Positions 51,001 to 63,600 of a DNA stretch of 64,000 bases are shown piece after piece (positions within the stretch are counted from its first letter, which is position 1; every line of letters begins with the position of its first letter). Source of the stretch: Hydractinia symbiolongicarpus (lineage: Eukaryota > Cnidaria > Hydrozoa > Anthoathecata > Hydractiniidae); contig NC_079888.1 of the NCBI RefSeq assembly GCF_029227915.1, forward strand, positions 19,820,001 through 19,884,000, written 5' to 3'. The position numbers were made by a program, and so were the translations under genes. The notes below the pieces were generated by a model. It made no database searches and had not been told where the DNA came from. It saw only the letters and a program-made list of their open reading frames with translations.

Positions 51001-51716
51001 TTTAAATAAATAAGTCATTTTTACTGTGAAACCAATCCTAGCCGTTAGCGCGCGCTGAAGAAATAGAGACAGTTTCAAAAACTACATTTCATTGACTTTC
51101 GAATGGCAACAGTCCGTGTGAGTTACAACGGTTGCGTCACATGTTCGTACAAGCATGTATTCAGCGATATGTTTCTGACATTACGAGGTTTCATCGCTTT
51201 TAACAGTGAAACGATTGACTGTGGGACTTAATTGAACTGACATTGGACTTTGACTTTATAAATGTGATAAACGAGACAATTGGACTCGAAGAAATAACAT
51301 TCTTCTTAATTTGACATGATTGCTGAAACTCAGCGATAACGTGGGCGCTGTGGCAGCGCTTTATTTAGAAATTTAGATAAATAAGCAATTTTTAGTGTGG
51401 AACCAATGCTAGCCGTTAGCGTGCGCTGAAGAAGTGGAGACAGTTTCAAAAACTACATTTCATTGACTTTCTAACAGTATAATTCCGTGTGAGTTACATC
51501 GGTTGCGCCACATATTGGTGCTAACATGTATTCAGCGATACTTTTCTGACATTACGAGGTTTCATCGCTTTTAACAGTGAAACAATTGACTGTGGGACTT
51601 AATTGAACTGACTTTGAACTTTGACCTTATAAATATGATAAACGAGACAATCGGACTCCAAGAAATAACATTCTTCCTAATTTGACATGATTGCTGGAAC
51701 TCAGCGATAACGTGGT

Positions 51717-51729
51717 CACTGTGGCAGTG
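51717..51729. repeat. GC-rich hairpin of the monomer, variant arms
   Basis: CACTG-TGG-CAGTG. Most right-arm monomers of this kind have GCGCTG-TGG-CAGCGC or AGCGCTG-TGG-CAGCGCT at this place, about 245-265 bp into the monomer. Both arms differ here, and pairing is kept for 5 bp. In the left arm of the array the same site often reads GGCGCTGTGGTAGCGCT, a 5-bp stem. Confidence 0.65.
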
Positions 51730-52249
51730 CTTTATTTAGAAATTTAGATAAATAAGCAATTTTTAGTGTGGAACCAATGCTAGCCGTTAGCGCGCTGAAT
51801 AAGTGGAGACAGTTTCAAAAACTACATTTCATTGACTTTCTAACAGTATAATTCCGTGTGAGTTACATCGGTTGCGCCACATATTGGTGTTAACATGTAT
51901 TCAGCGATACTTTTCTGACATTACGATGTTTCATCGCTTTTAACAGTGAAACGATTGACTGTGGGACTTAATTGAACTGACTTTGGACATTGACCTTATA
52001 AATGTGATAAATGAGACAATTGGACTCCAAGAAATAACATTCTTCTTAATTTGACATGATTGCTGGAACTCAGCGATAACGTCGGCGTTGTGGTAGCGCT
52101 TTTTTTAAAAACTTAGATAAAAAAGCAATTTTTAGTGTGGAACCAATGTTAGCCGTTAGCGCGCGCTGAAGAAGTGGACACAGTTTCAAAAACTACATTT
52201 CATTGACTTTCTAACAGTATAATTCCGTGTGAGTTACAACGGTTGCGCC

Positions 52250-52269
52250 ACATATTGGTACCAATATGT
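52250..52269. repeat. Perfect 20-bp palindrome at the monomer dyad
   Basis: ACATATTGGTACCAATATGT is its own reverse complement. It occupies the position, about 45-65 bp into the monomer, where other monomers carry imperfect versions: ACATATTGGTACCAACATGT in many right-arm B-like monomers, and ACATGTT-CGTACC-AACATGT in C-type monomers. The centre is always GTAC. Dyads at a fixed monomer position could be a protein-binding site or a cruciform-forming site; the sequence alone does not say which. Confidence 0.8.
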
Positions 52270-54000
52270 ATTTAGCGATATTTTCCTGACATTACTAGAT
52301 TGCGTCGCTTTCAACAGTGAAACGATTAACTGTGGGACTTAATTGAACTGATTTTGAACTTCGACCTTATAAATGTGATAAATATCACAATTGAATTCCC
52401 AGATATAACATTCGTCTTAATTTGACATGATTGCGGGAACTCAGCGATTACACCGGGCCCTGTGGTAGCGCTTTATTTAAAAATTTAAATAAATAAGTCA
52501 TTTTTACTGTGAAACCAATCCTAGCCGTTAGCGCGCGCTGAAGAAATAGAGACAGTTTCAAAAACTACATTTTATTGACTTTGTAATGGCAACAGTCCTT
52601 GTGAGTTACAACGGTTGCGTCACATGTTCGTACCAACATGTATTCAGCGATATGTTTCTGACATTACGAGGTTTCATCGCTCTTAACACTGAAACGATTG
52701 ACTGTGGGACTTAATTGAACTGACTTTGGACTTTGACCTTATAAATGTGATAAACGAGACAATTGGACTCCAAGAAATAACATTCTTCTTAATTTGACAT
52801 GATTGCTGGAACTCAGCGATAACGTGGGTGCTGTGGCAGCGCTTTATTTAGAAATTTAGATAAATAAGCAATTTTTAGTGTGGAACCAATGCTAGCCGTT
52901 AGCGCGCTAAATAAGTGGAGACAGTTTCAAAAACTACATTTCATTGACTTTCTAACAGTATAATTCCGTGTGAGTTACATCGGTTGCGCCACATATTGGT
53001 GCTAACATGTATTCAGCGATACTTTTCTGACATTACGAGGTTTCATCGCTTTTAACAGTGAAACGATTGACTGTGGGACTTATTTGAACTGACTTTGGAC
53101 TTTGACCTTATAAATGTGATAAATGAGACAATTGGACTCCAAGAAATAACATTCTTCTTAATTTGACATGATTGCTGGAACTCAGCGATAACGTCGGCGT
53201 TGTGGTAGCGCTTTTTTTAAAAACTTAGATAAAAAAGCAATTTTTAGTGTGGAACCAATGTTAGCCGTTAGCGCGCGCTGAAGAAGTGGACACAATTTCA
53301 AAAACTACATTTCATTGACTTTCTAACAGTATAATTCCGTGGGAGTTACAACGGTTGCGCCACATATTGGTACCAACATGTATTTAGCGATATTTTCCTG
53401 ACATTACTAGGTTGCGTCGCTTTTAACAGTGAAACGATTAACTGTGGGACTTAATTGAACTGATTTTGAACTTCGACCTTATAAATGTGATAAATATCAC
53501 AATTGAATTCCCAGATATAACATTCGTCTTAATTTGACATGATTGCGGGAACTCAGCGATTACACCGGGCCCTGTGGTAGCGCTTTATTTAAAAATTTAA
53601 ATAAATAAGTCATTTTTACTGTGAAACCAATCCTAGCCGTTAGCGCGCGCTGAAGAAGTGGAGACAGTTTCAAAAACTACATTTCATTGACTTTCTAACA
53701 GTATAATTCCGTCTGAGTTACAACGGTTGCGCCACATATTTGTATGAACATGTATTTAGCGATATTTTCCTGACATTACTAGATTGCGTCGCTTTTAACA
53801 GTGAAACGATTGACTGTGGGACTTAATTGAACTGACTTTGGACATTGACCTTATAAATGTGATAAATGAGACAATTGGACTCCAAGAAATAACATTCTTC
53901 TTAATTTGACATGATTGCTGGAACTCAGCGATAACGTCAGCGTTGTGGTAGCGCTTTTTTTAAAAACTTAGATAAAAAAGCAATTTTTAGTGTGGAACCA

Positions 54001-57000
54001 ATGTTAGCCGTTAGCGCGCGCTGAAGAAGTGGACACAGTTTCAAAAACTACATTTCATTGACTTTCTAACAGTATAATTCCGTGTGAGTTACAACGGTTG
54101 CGCCACATATTGGTACCAACATGTATTTAGCGATATTTTCCTGACATTACTAGATTGCGTCGCTTTTAACAGTGAAACGATTAACTGTGGGACTTAATTG
54201 AACTGATTTTGGACTTCGACCTTATAAATGTGATAAATATCTCAATTGAATTCCCAGATACAACATTCGTCTTAATTTGACATGATTGCGGGAACTCAGC
54301 GATTACACTGGGCCCTGTGGTAGCGCCTGATTTAAAGATTTAAATAAATAAGTCATTTTTACTGTGAAACCAATCCTTAGCGTTAGCGCGCGCTGAAGAA
54401 ATAGAGACAGTTTCAAAAACTACATTTCATTGACTTTCGAATGGCAACAGTCCTTGTGAGTTACAACGGTTGCGTCACATGTTCGTACAAGCATGTATTC
54501 AGCGATATGTTTCTGACATTACGAGGTTTCATCGCTTTTAACAGTGAAACGATTAACTGTGGGACTTAATTGAACTGATTTTGGACTTCGACCTTATAAA
54601 TGTGATAAATATCACAATTGAATTCCCAGATATAACATTCGTCTTAATTTGACATGATTGCGGGAACTCAGCGATTACACTGGGCCCTGTGGTAGCGCTT
54701 TATTTAAAAATTTAAATAAATAAGTCATTTTTACTGTGAAACCAATCCTAGCCGTTAGCACCCGCTGAAGAAATAGAGACAGTTTCAAAAACTACATTTC
54801 ATTGACTTTCTAATGGCAACAGTCCTTGTGAGTTACAACGGTTGCGTCACATGTTCGTACCAACATGTATTCAGCAATATGTTTCTGACATTACGAGGTT
54901 TCATCGCTCTTAACACTGAAACGATTGACTGTGGGACTTAATTGAACTGACTTTGGACTTTGACCTTATAAATGTGATAAATGAGACAATTGGACTCCAA
55001 GAAATAACATTCTTCTTAATTTGACATGATTGCTGGAACCCAGCGATAACGTGAGCGCTGTGGCAGCGCTTCATTTAAAAATTTAGATAAATAAGCAATT
55101 TTTGGTGTGGAACCAATGCTTGCCGTTAGCGCGCGCTGAAGAAGTGGAGACAGTTTCAAAAACTACATTTCATTGACTTTCTAACAGTATAATTCCGTCT
55201 GAGTTACAACGGTTGCGCCACATATTTGTATGAACATGTATTTAGCGATATTTTCCTGACATTACTAGATTGCGTCGCTTTTAACAGTGAAACGATTAAC
55301 TGTGGGACTTAATTGAACTGATTTTGGACTTCGACCTTATAAATGTGATAAATATGACAATTGAATTCCCAGATACAACATTCGTCTTAATTTGACATGA
55401 TTGCGGGAACTCAGCGATTACACTGGGCCCTGTGGTAGCGCCTGATTTAAAGATTTAAATAAATAAGTCATTTTTACTGTGAAACCAATCCTAGCCGTTA
55501 GCGCGCGCTGAAGAAATAGAGACAGTTTCAAAAACTACATTTCATTGACTCTCGAATGGCAACAGTCCTTGTGAGTTACAACGGTTGCGTCACATGTTCG
55601 TACAAGCATGTATTCAGCGATATGTTTCTGACATTACGAGGTTTCATCGCTTTTAACAGTGAAACGATTGACTGTGGGACTTAATTGAACTGACATTGGA
55701 CTTTGACCTTATAAATATGATAAACGAGACAATTGGACTCGAAGAAATAACATTCTTCTTAATTTGACATGATTGCTGAAACTCAGCGATAACGTGGGCG
55801 CTGTGGCAGCGCTTTATTTAGAAATTTAGATAAATAAGCAATTTTTAGTGTGGAACCAATGCTAGCCATTAGCGCGCGCTGAAGAAGTGGAGACAGTTTC
55901 AAAAACTACATTTCATTGACTTTCTAACAGTATAATTCCGTGTGAGTTACATCGGTTGCGCCACATATTGGTGCTAACATGTATTCAGCGATACTTTTCT
56001 GACGTTACGAGGTTTCATCGCTTTTAACAGTGAAACAATTGACTGTGGGACTTAATTGAACTGACTTTGGACTTTGACCTTATAAATGTGATAAATGAGA
56101 CAATTGGACTCCAAGAAATAACATTCTTCTTAATTTGACATGATTGCTGGAACTCAGCGATAACGTCGGCGCTGTGGTAGCGCTTTTTTTAAAAACTTAG
56201 ATAAATAAGCAATTTTTGGTGTGGAACCAATGCTAGCCGTTAGCGCGCCCTGAAGAAGTGGAGACAGTTTCAAAAACTACATTTCATTGACTTTCTAACA
56301 GTATAATTCTGTGTGAGTTACAACGGTTGCGCCACATATTTGTACGAACATGTATTTAGCTATATTTTCCGGACATTACTAGATTGCGTCGCTTTTAACA
56401 GTGAAACGATTAACTGTGGGACTTAATTGAACTGATTTTGGACTTCGACCTTATAAATGTGATAAATATCACAATTGAATTCCCAGATATAACATTCGTC
56501 TTAATTTGACATGATTGCGGGAACTCAGCGATTACACTGGGCCCTGTGGTAGCGCCTTATTTAAAGATTTAAATAAATAAGTAATTTTTACTGTGAAACC
56601 AATACTAGCCGTTAGCGCGCGCTGAAGAAATAGAGACAGTTTCAAAAACTACAATTCATTGACTTTTGAATGGCAACAGTCCTTGTGAGTTACAACGGTT
56701 GCGTCACATGTTCGTACAAGCATGTATTCAGCGATATGTTTCTGACATTACGAGGTTTCATCGCTTTTAACAGTGAAACGATTGACTGTGGGACTTAATT
56801 GAACTGACTTTGGACTTTTACCTTATAAATGTGATAAACGAGACAATTGGACTCCAAGAAATAACATTCTTCTTAATTTGACATGATTGCTGGAACTCAG
56901 CGATAACGTGGGCGCTGTGGCAGCGCTTTATTTAGAAATTTAGATAAATAAGCAATTTTTAGTGTGGAACCAATGCTAGCCGTTAGCGCGCTGAAGAAGT

Positions 57001-57341
57001 GGAGACAGTTTCAAAAACTACATTTCATTGACTTTCTAACAGTATAATTCCGTGTGAGTTACATCGGTTGCGCCACATATTGGTGCTAACATGTATTCAG
57101 CAATACTTTTCTGTCATTACGAGGTTTCATCGCTTTTAACAGTGAAACGATTGACTGTGGGACTTAATTGAACTGACTTTGGACTTTGACCTTATAAATG
57201 TGATAAATGAGACAATTGGACTCCAAGAAATAACATTCTTCTTAATTTGACATGATTGCTGGAACTCAAAGATAACGTCGGCGCTGTGGTAGCGCTTTTT
57301 TTAAAAACTTAGATAAAAAAGCAATTTTTAGTGTGGAACCA
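54001..57341 (+). repeat. 3341-bp 9-monomer HOR, copy 1
   Basis: Markers recur at exactly 3341 bp: AGCACCCGCTGAAG at 54757, 58098 and 61439; GCGCGCCCTGAAG at 56243, 59584 and 62925; and ATGTTAGCCG at 54001, 57342 and 60683. Copy 1 differs from copies 2 and 3 at many sites, for example ATCTCAATTG, CGCTCTTAACACTG and TCCGTCTGAG. Confidence 0.92.
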
Positions 57342-60300
57342 ATGTTAGCCGTTAGCGCGCGCTGAAGAAGTGGACACAGTTTCAAAAACTACATTTCATT
57401 GACTTTCTAACAGTATAATTCCGTGTGAGTTACAACGGTTGCGCCACATATTGGTACCAACATGTATTTAGCGATATTTTCCTGACATTACTAGATTGCG
57501 TCGCTTTTAACAGTGAAACGATTAACTGTGGGACTTAATTGAACTGATTTTGGACTTCGACCTTATAAATGTGATAAATATGACAATTGAATTCCCAGAT
57601 ACAACATTCGTCTTAATTTGACATGATTGCGGGAACTCAGCGATTACACTGGGCCCTGTGGTAGCGCCTGATTTAAAGATTTAAATAAATAAGTCATTTT
57701 TACTGTGAAACCAATCCTTAGCGTTAGCGCGCGCTGAAGAAATAGAGACAGTTTCAAAAACTACATTTCATTGACTTTTGAATGGCAACAGTCCTTGTGA
57801 GTTACAACGGTTGCGTCACATGTTCGTACAAGCATGTATTCAGCGATATGTTTCTGACATTACGAGGTTTCATCGCTTTTAACAGTGAAACGATTAACTG
57901 TGGGACTTAATTGAACTGATTTTGGACTTCGACCTTATAAATGTGATAAATATCACAATTGAATTCCCAGATATAACATTCGTCTTAATTTGACATGATT
58001 GCGGGAACTCAGCGATTACACTGGGCCCTGTGGTAGCGCTTTATTTAAAAATTTAAATAAATAAGTCATTTTTACTGTGAAACCAATCCTAGCCGTTAGC
58101 ACCCGCTGAAGAAATAGAGACAGTTTCAAAAACTACATTTCATTGACTTTCTAATGGCAACAGTCCTTTTGAGTTACAACGGTTGCGTCACATGTTCGTA
58201 CCAACATGTATTCAGCAATATGTTTCTGACATTACGAGGTTTCATCGCTTTTAACAGTGAAACGATTGACTGTGGGACTTAATTGAACTGACTTTGGACT
58301 TTGACCTTATAAATGTGATAAATGAGACAATTGGACTCCAAGAAATAACATTCTTCTTAATTGGACATGATTGCTGGAACCCAGCGATAACGTGAGCGCT
58401 GTGGCAGCGCTTTGTTTAAAAATTTAGATAAATAAGCAATTTTTGGTGTGGAACCAATGCTTGCCGTCAGCGCGCGCTGAAGAAGTGGAGACAGTTTCAA
58501 AAACTACAATTCATTGACTTTCTAACAGTATAATTCCGTGTGAGTTACAACGGTTGCGCCACATATTTGTATGAACATGTATTTAGCGATATTTTCCTGA
58601 CATTACTAGATTGCGTCGCTTTTAACAGTGAAACGATTAACTGTGGGACTTAATTGAACTGATTTTGGACTTCGACCTTATAAATGTGATAAATATGACA
58701 ATTGAATTCCCAGATACAACATTCGTCTTAATTTGACATGATTGCGGGAACTCAGCGATTACACTGGGCCCTGTGGTAGCGCCTGATTTAAAGATTTAAA
58801 TAAATAAGTCATTTTTACTGTGAAACCAATCCTAGCCGTTAGCGCGCGCTGAAGAAATAGAGACAGTTTCAAAAACTACATTTCATTGACTCTCGAATGG
58901 CAACAGTCCTTGTGAGTTACAACGGTTGCGTCACATGTTCGTACAAGCATGTATTCAGCGATATGTTTCTGACATTACGAGGTTTCATCGCTTTTAACAG
59001 TGAAACGATTGACTGTGGGACTTAATTGAACTGACATTGGACTTTGACCTTATAAATATGATAAACGAGACAATTGGACTCGAAGAAATAACATTCTTCT
59101 TAATTTGACATGATTGCTGAAACTCAGCGATAACGTGGGCGCTGTGGCAGCGCTTTATTTAGAAATTTAAATAAATAAGCAATTTTTAGTGTGGAACCAA
59201 TGCTAGCCGTTAGCGCGCGCTGAAGAAGTGGAGACAGTTTCAAAAACTACATTTCATTGACTTTCTAACAGTATAATTCCGTGTGAGTTACATCGGTTGC
59301 GCCACATATTGGTGCTAACATGTATTCAGCGATACTTTTCTGACGTTACGAGGTTTCATCGCTTTTAACAGTGAAACAATTGACTGTGGGACTTAATTGA
59401 ACTGACTTTGGACTTTGACCTTATAAATGTGATAAATGAGACAATTGGACTCCAAGAAATAACATTCTTCTTAATTTGACATGATTGCTGGAACTCAGCG
59501 ATAACGTCGGCGCTGTGGTAGCGCTTTTTTTAAAAACTTAGATAAATAAGCAATTTTTGGTGTGGAACCAATGCTAGCCGTTAGCGCGCCCTGAAGAAGT
59601 GGAGACAGTTTCAAAAACTACATTTCATTGACTTTCTAACAGTATAATTCTGTGTGAGTTACAACGGTTGCGCCACATATTTGTACGAACATGTATTTAG
59701 CGATATTTTCCGGACATTACTAGATTGCGTCGCTTTTAACAGTGAAACGATTAACTGTGGGACTTAATTGAACTGATTTTGGACTTCGACCTTATAAATG
59801 TGATAAATATCACAATTGAATTCCCAGATATAACATTCGTCTTAATTTGACATGATTGCGGGAACTCAGCGATTACACTGGGCCCTGTGGTAGCGCCTTA
59901 TTTAAAGATTTAAATAAATAAGTAATTTTTACTGTGAAACCAATCCTAGCCGTTAGCGCGCGCTGAAGAAATAGAGACAGTTTCAAAAACTACAATTCAT
60001 TGACTTTTGAATGGCAACAGTCCTTGTGAGTTACAACGGTTGCGTCACATGTTCGTACAAGCATGTATTCAGCGATATGTTTCTGACATTACGAGGTTTC
60101 ATCGCTTTTAACAGTGAAACGATTGACTGTGGGACTTAATTGAACTGACTTTGGACTTTTACCTTATAAATGTGATAAACGAGACAATTGGACTCCAAGA
60201 AATAACATTCTTCTTAATTTGACATGATTGCTGGAACTCAGCGATAACGTGGGCGCTGTGGCAGCGCTTTATTTAGAAATTTAGATAAATAAGCAATTTT

Positions 60301-60682
60301 TAGTGTGGAACCAATGCTAGCCGTTAGCGCGCTGAAGAAGTGGAGACAGTTTCAAAAACTACATTTCATTGACTTTCTAACAGTATAATTCCGTGTGAGT
60401 TACATCGGTTGCGCCACATATTGGTGCTAACATGTATTCAGCAATACTTTTCTGTCATTACGAGGTTTCATCGCTTTTAACAGTGAAACGATTGACTGTG
60501 GGACTTAATTGAACTGACTTTGGACTTTGACCTTATAAATGTGATAAATGAGACAATTGGACTCCAAGAAATAACATTCTTCTTAATTTGACATGATTGC
60601 TGGAACTCAACGATAACGTCGGCGCTGTGGTAGCGCTTTTTTTAAAAACTTAGATAAAAAAGCAATTTTTAGTGTGGAACCA
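57342..60682 (+). repeat. 3341-bp 9-monomer HOR, copy 2
   Basis: Second copy. It shares with copy 3 variants absent from copy 1, such as CAGTCCTTTTGAG and GCGCTTTGTTTAAAAATT, so copies 2 and 3 are the younger pair. Private differences include ACTCAAAGATAACG in copy 1 versus ACTCAACGATAACG here, and AATTTAAATAAATAAGC near 59164. Confidence 0.92.
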
Positions 60683-63600
60683 ATGTTAGCCGTTAGCGCG
60701 CGCTGAAGAAGTGGACACAGTTTCAAAAACTACATTTCATTGACTTTCTAACAGTATAATTCCGTGTGAGTTACAACGGTTGCGCCACATATTGGTACCA
60801 ACATGTATTTAGCGATATTTTCCTGACATTACTAGATTGCGTCGCTTTTAACAGTGAAACGATTAACTGTGGGACTTAATTGAACTGATTTTGGACTTCG
60901 ACCTTATAAATGTGATAAATATGACAATTGAATTCCCAGATACAACATTCGTCTTAATTTGACATGATTGCGGGAACTCAGCGATTACACTGGGCCCTGT
61001 GGTAGCGCCTGATTTAAAGATTTAAATAAATAAGTCATTTTTACTGTGAAACCAATCCTTAGCGTTAGCGCGCGCTGAAGAAATAGAGACAGTTTCAAAA
61101 ACTACATTTCATTGACTTTCGAATGGCAACAGTCCTTGTGAGTTACAACGGTTGCGTCACATGTTCGTACAAGCATGTATTCAGCGATATGTTTCTGACA
61201 TTACGAGGTTTCATCGCTTTTAACAGTGAAACGATTAACTGTGGGACTTAATTGAACTGATTTTGGACTTCGACCTTATAAATGTGATAAATATCACAAT
61301 TGAATTCCCAGATATAACATTCGTCTTAATTTGACATGATTGCGGGAACTCAGCGATTACACTGGGCCCTGTGGTAGCGCTTTATTTAAAAATTTAAATA
61401 AATAAGTCATTTTTACTGTGAAACCAATCCTAGCCGTTAGCACCCGCTGAAGAAATAGAGACAGTTTCAAAAACTACATTTCATTGACTTTCTAATGGCA
61501 ACAGTCCTTTTGAGTTACAACGGTTGCGTCACATGTTCGTACCAACATGTATTCAGCAATATGTTTCTGACATTACGAGGTTTCATCGCTTTTAACAGTG
61601 AAACGATTGACTGTGGGACTTAATTGAACTGACTTTGGACTTTGACCTTATAAATGTGATAAATGAGACAATTGGACTCCAAGAAATAACATTCTTCTTA
61701 ATTGGACATGATTGCTGGAACCCAGCGATAACGTGAGCGCTGTGGCAGCGCTTTGTTTAAAAATTTAGATAAATAAGCAATTTTTGGTGTGGAACCAATG
61801 CTTGCCGTCAGCGCGCGCTGAAGAAGTGGAGACAGTTTCAAAAACTACAATTCATTGACTTTCTAACAGTATAATTCCGTGTGAGTTACAACGGTTGCGC
61901 CACATATTTGTATGAACATGTATTTAGCGATATTTTCCTGACATTACTAGATTGCGTCGCTTTTAACAGTGAAACGATTAACTGTGGGACTTAATTGAAC
62001 TGATTTTGGACTTCGACCTTATAAATGTGATAAATATGACAATTGAATTCCCAGATACAACATTCGTCTTAATTTGACATGATTGCGGGAACTCAGCGAT
62101 TACACTGGGCCCTGTGGTAGCGCCTGATTTAAAGATTTAAATAAATAAGTCATTTTTACTGTGAAACCAATCCTAGCCGTTAGCGCGCGCTGAAGAAATA
62201 GAGACAGTTTCAAAAACTACATTTCATTGACTCTCGAATGGCAACAGTCCTTGTGAGTTACAACGGTTGCGTCACATGTTCGTACAAGCATGTATTCAGC
62301 GATATGTTTCTGACATTACGAGGTTTCATCGCTTTTAACAGTGAAACGATTGACTGTGGGACTTAATTGAACTGACATTGGACTTTGACCTTATAAATAT
62401 GATAAACGAGACAATTGGACTCGAAGAAATAACATTCTTCTTAATTTGACATGATTGCTGAAACTCAGCGATAACGTGGGCGCTGTGGCAGCGCTTTATT
62501 TAGAAATTTAGATAAATAAGCAATTTTTAGTGTGGAACCAATGCTAGCCGTTAGCGCGCGCTGAAGAAGTGGAGACAGTTTCAAAAACTACATTTCATTG
62601 ACTTTCTAACAGTATAATTCCGTGTGAGTTACATCGGTTGCGCCACATATTGGTGCTAACATGTATTCAGCGATACTTTTCTGACGTTACGAGGTTTCAT
62701 CGCTTTTAACAGTGAAACAATTGACTGTGGGACTTAATTGAACTGACTTTGGACTTTGACCTTATAAATGTGATAAATGAGACAATTGGACTCCAAGAAA
62801 TAACATTCTTCTTAATTTGACATGATTGCTGGAACTCAGCGATAACGTCGGCGCTGTGGTAGCGCTTTTTTTAAAAACTTAGATTAATAAGCAATTTTTG
62901 GTGTGGAACCAATGCTAGCCGTTAGCGCGCCCTGAAGAAGTGGAGACAGTTTCAAAAACTACATTTCATTGACTTTCTAACAGTATAATTCTGTGTGAGT
63001 TACAACGGTTGCGCCACATATTTGTACGAACATGTATTTAGCGATATTTTCCGGACATTACTAGATTGCGTCGCTTTTAACAGTGAAACGATTAACTGTG
63101 GGACTTAATTGAACTGATTTTGGACTTCGACCTTATAAATGTGATAAATATCACAATTGAATTTCCAGATATAACATTCGTCTTAATTTGACATGATTGC
63201 GGGAACTCAGCGATTACACTGGGCCCTGTGGTAGCGCCTTATTTAAAGATTTAAATAAATAAGTAATTTTTACTGTGAAACCAATCCTAGCCGTTAGCGC
63301 GCGCTGAAGAAATAGAGACAGTTTCAAAAACTACAATTCATTGACTTTTGAATGGCAACAGTCCTTGTGAGTTACAACGGTTGCGTCACATGTTCGTACA
63401 AGCATGTATTCAGCGATATGTTTCTGACATTACGAGGTTTCATCGCTTTTAACAGTGAAACGATTGACTGTGGGACTTAATTGAACTGACTTTGGACTTT
63501 TACCTTATAAATGTGATAAACGAGACAATTGGACTCCAAGAAATAACATTCTTCTTAATTTGACATGATTGCTGGAACTCAGCGATAACGTGGGCGCTGT

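Larger units (their letters stand above)
48076..54000 (+). repeat. Rearranged right-arm monomers, about 16
   Basis: The monomers are the same as those of the neighbouring HORs but shuffled. A 1112-bp trimer recurs (CGAATGGCAACAGTCCGTG at 49988 and 51100). The monomer near 50760 joins a TTGTATGAAC body to an upstream unit usually followed by TTGGTACCAAC. The block ends at about 54000, where the regular 9-mer begins. All sequence here is satellite. Confidence 0.8.
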
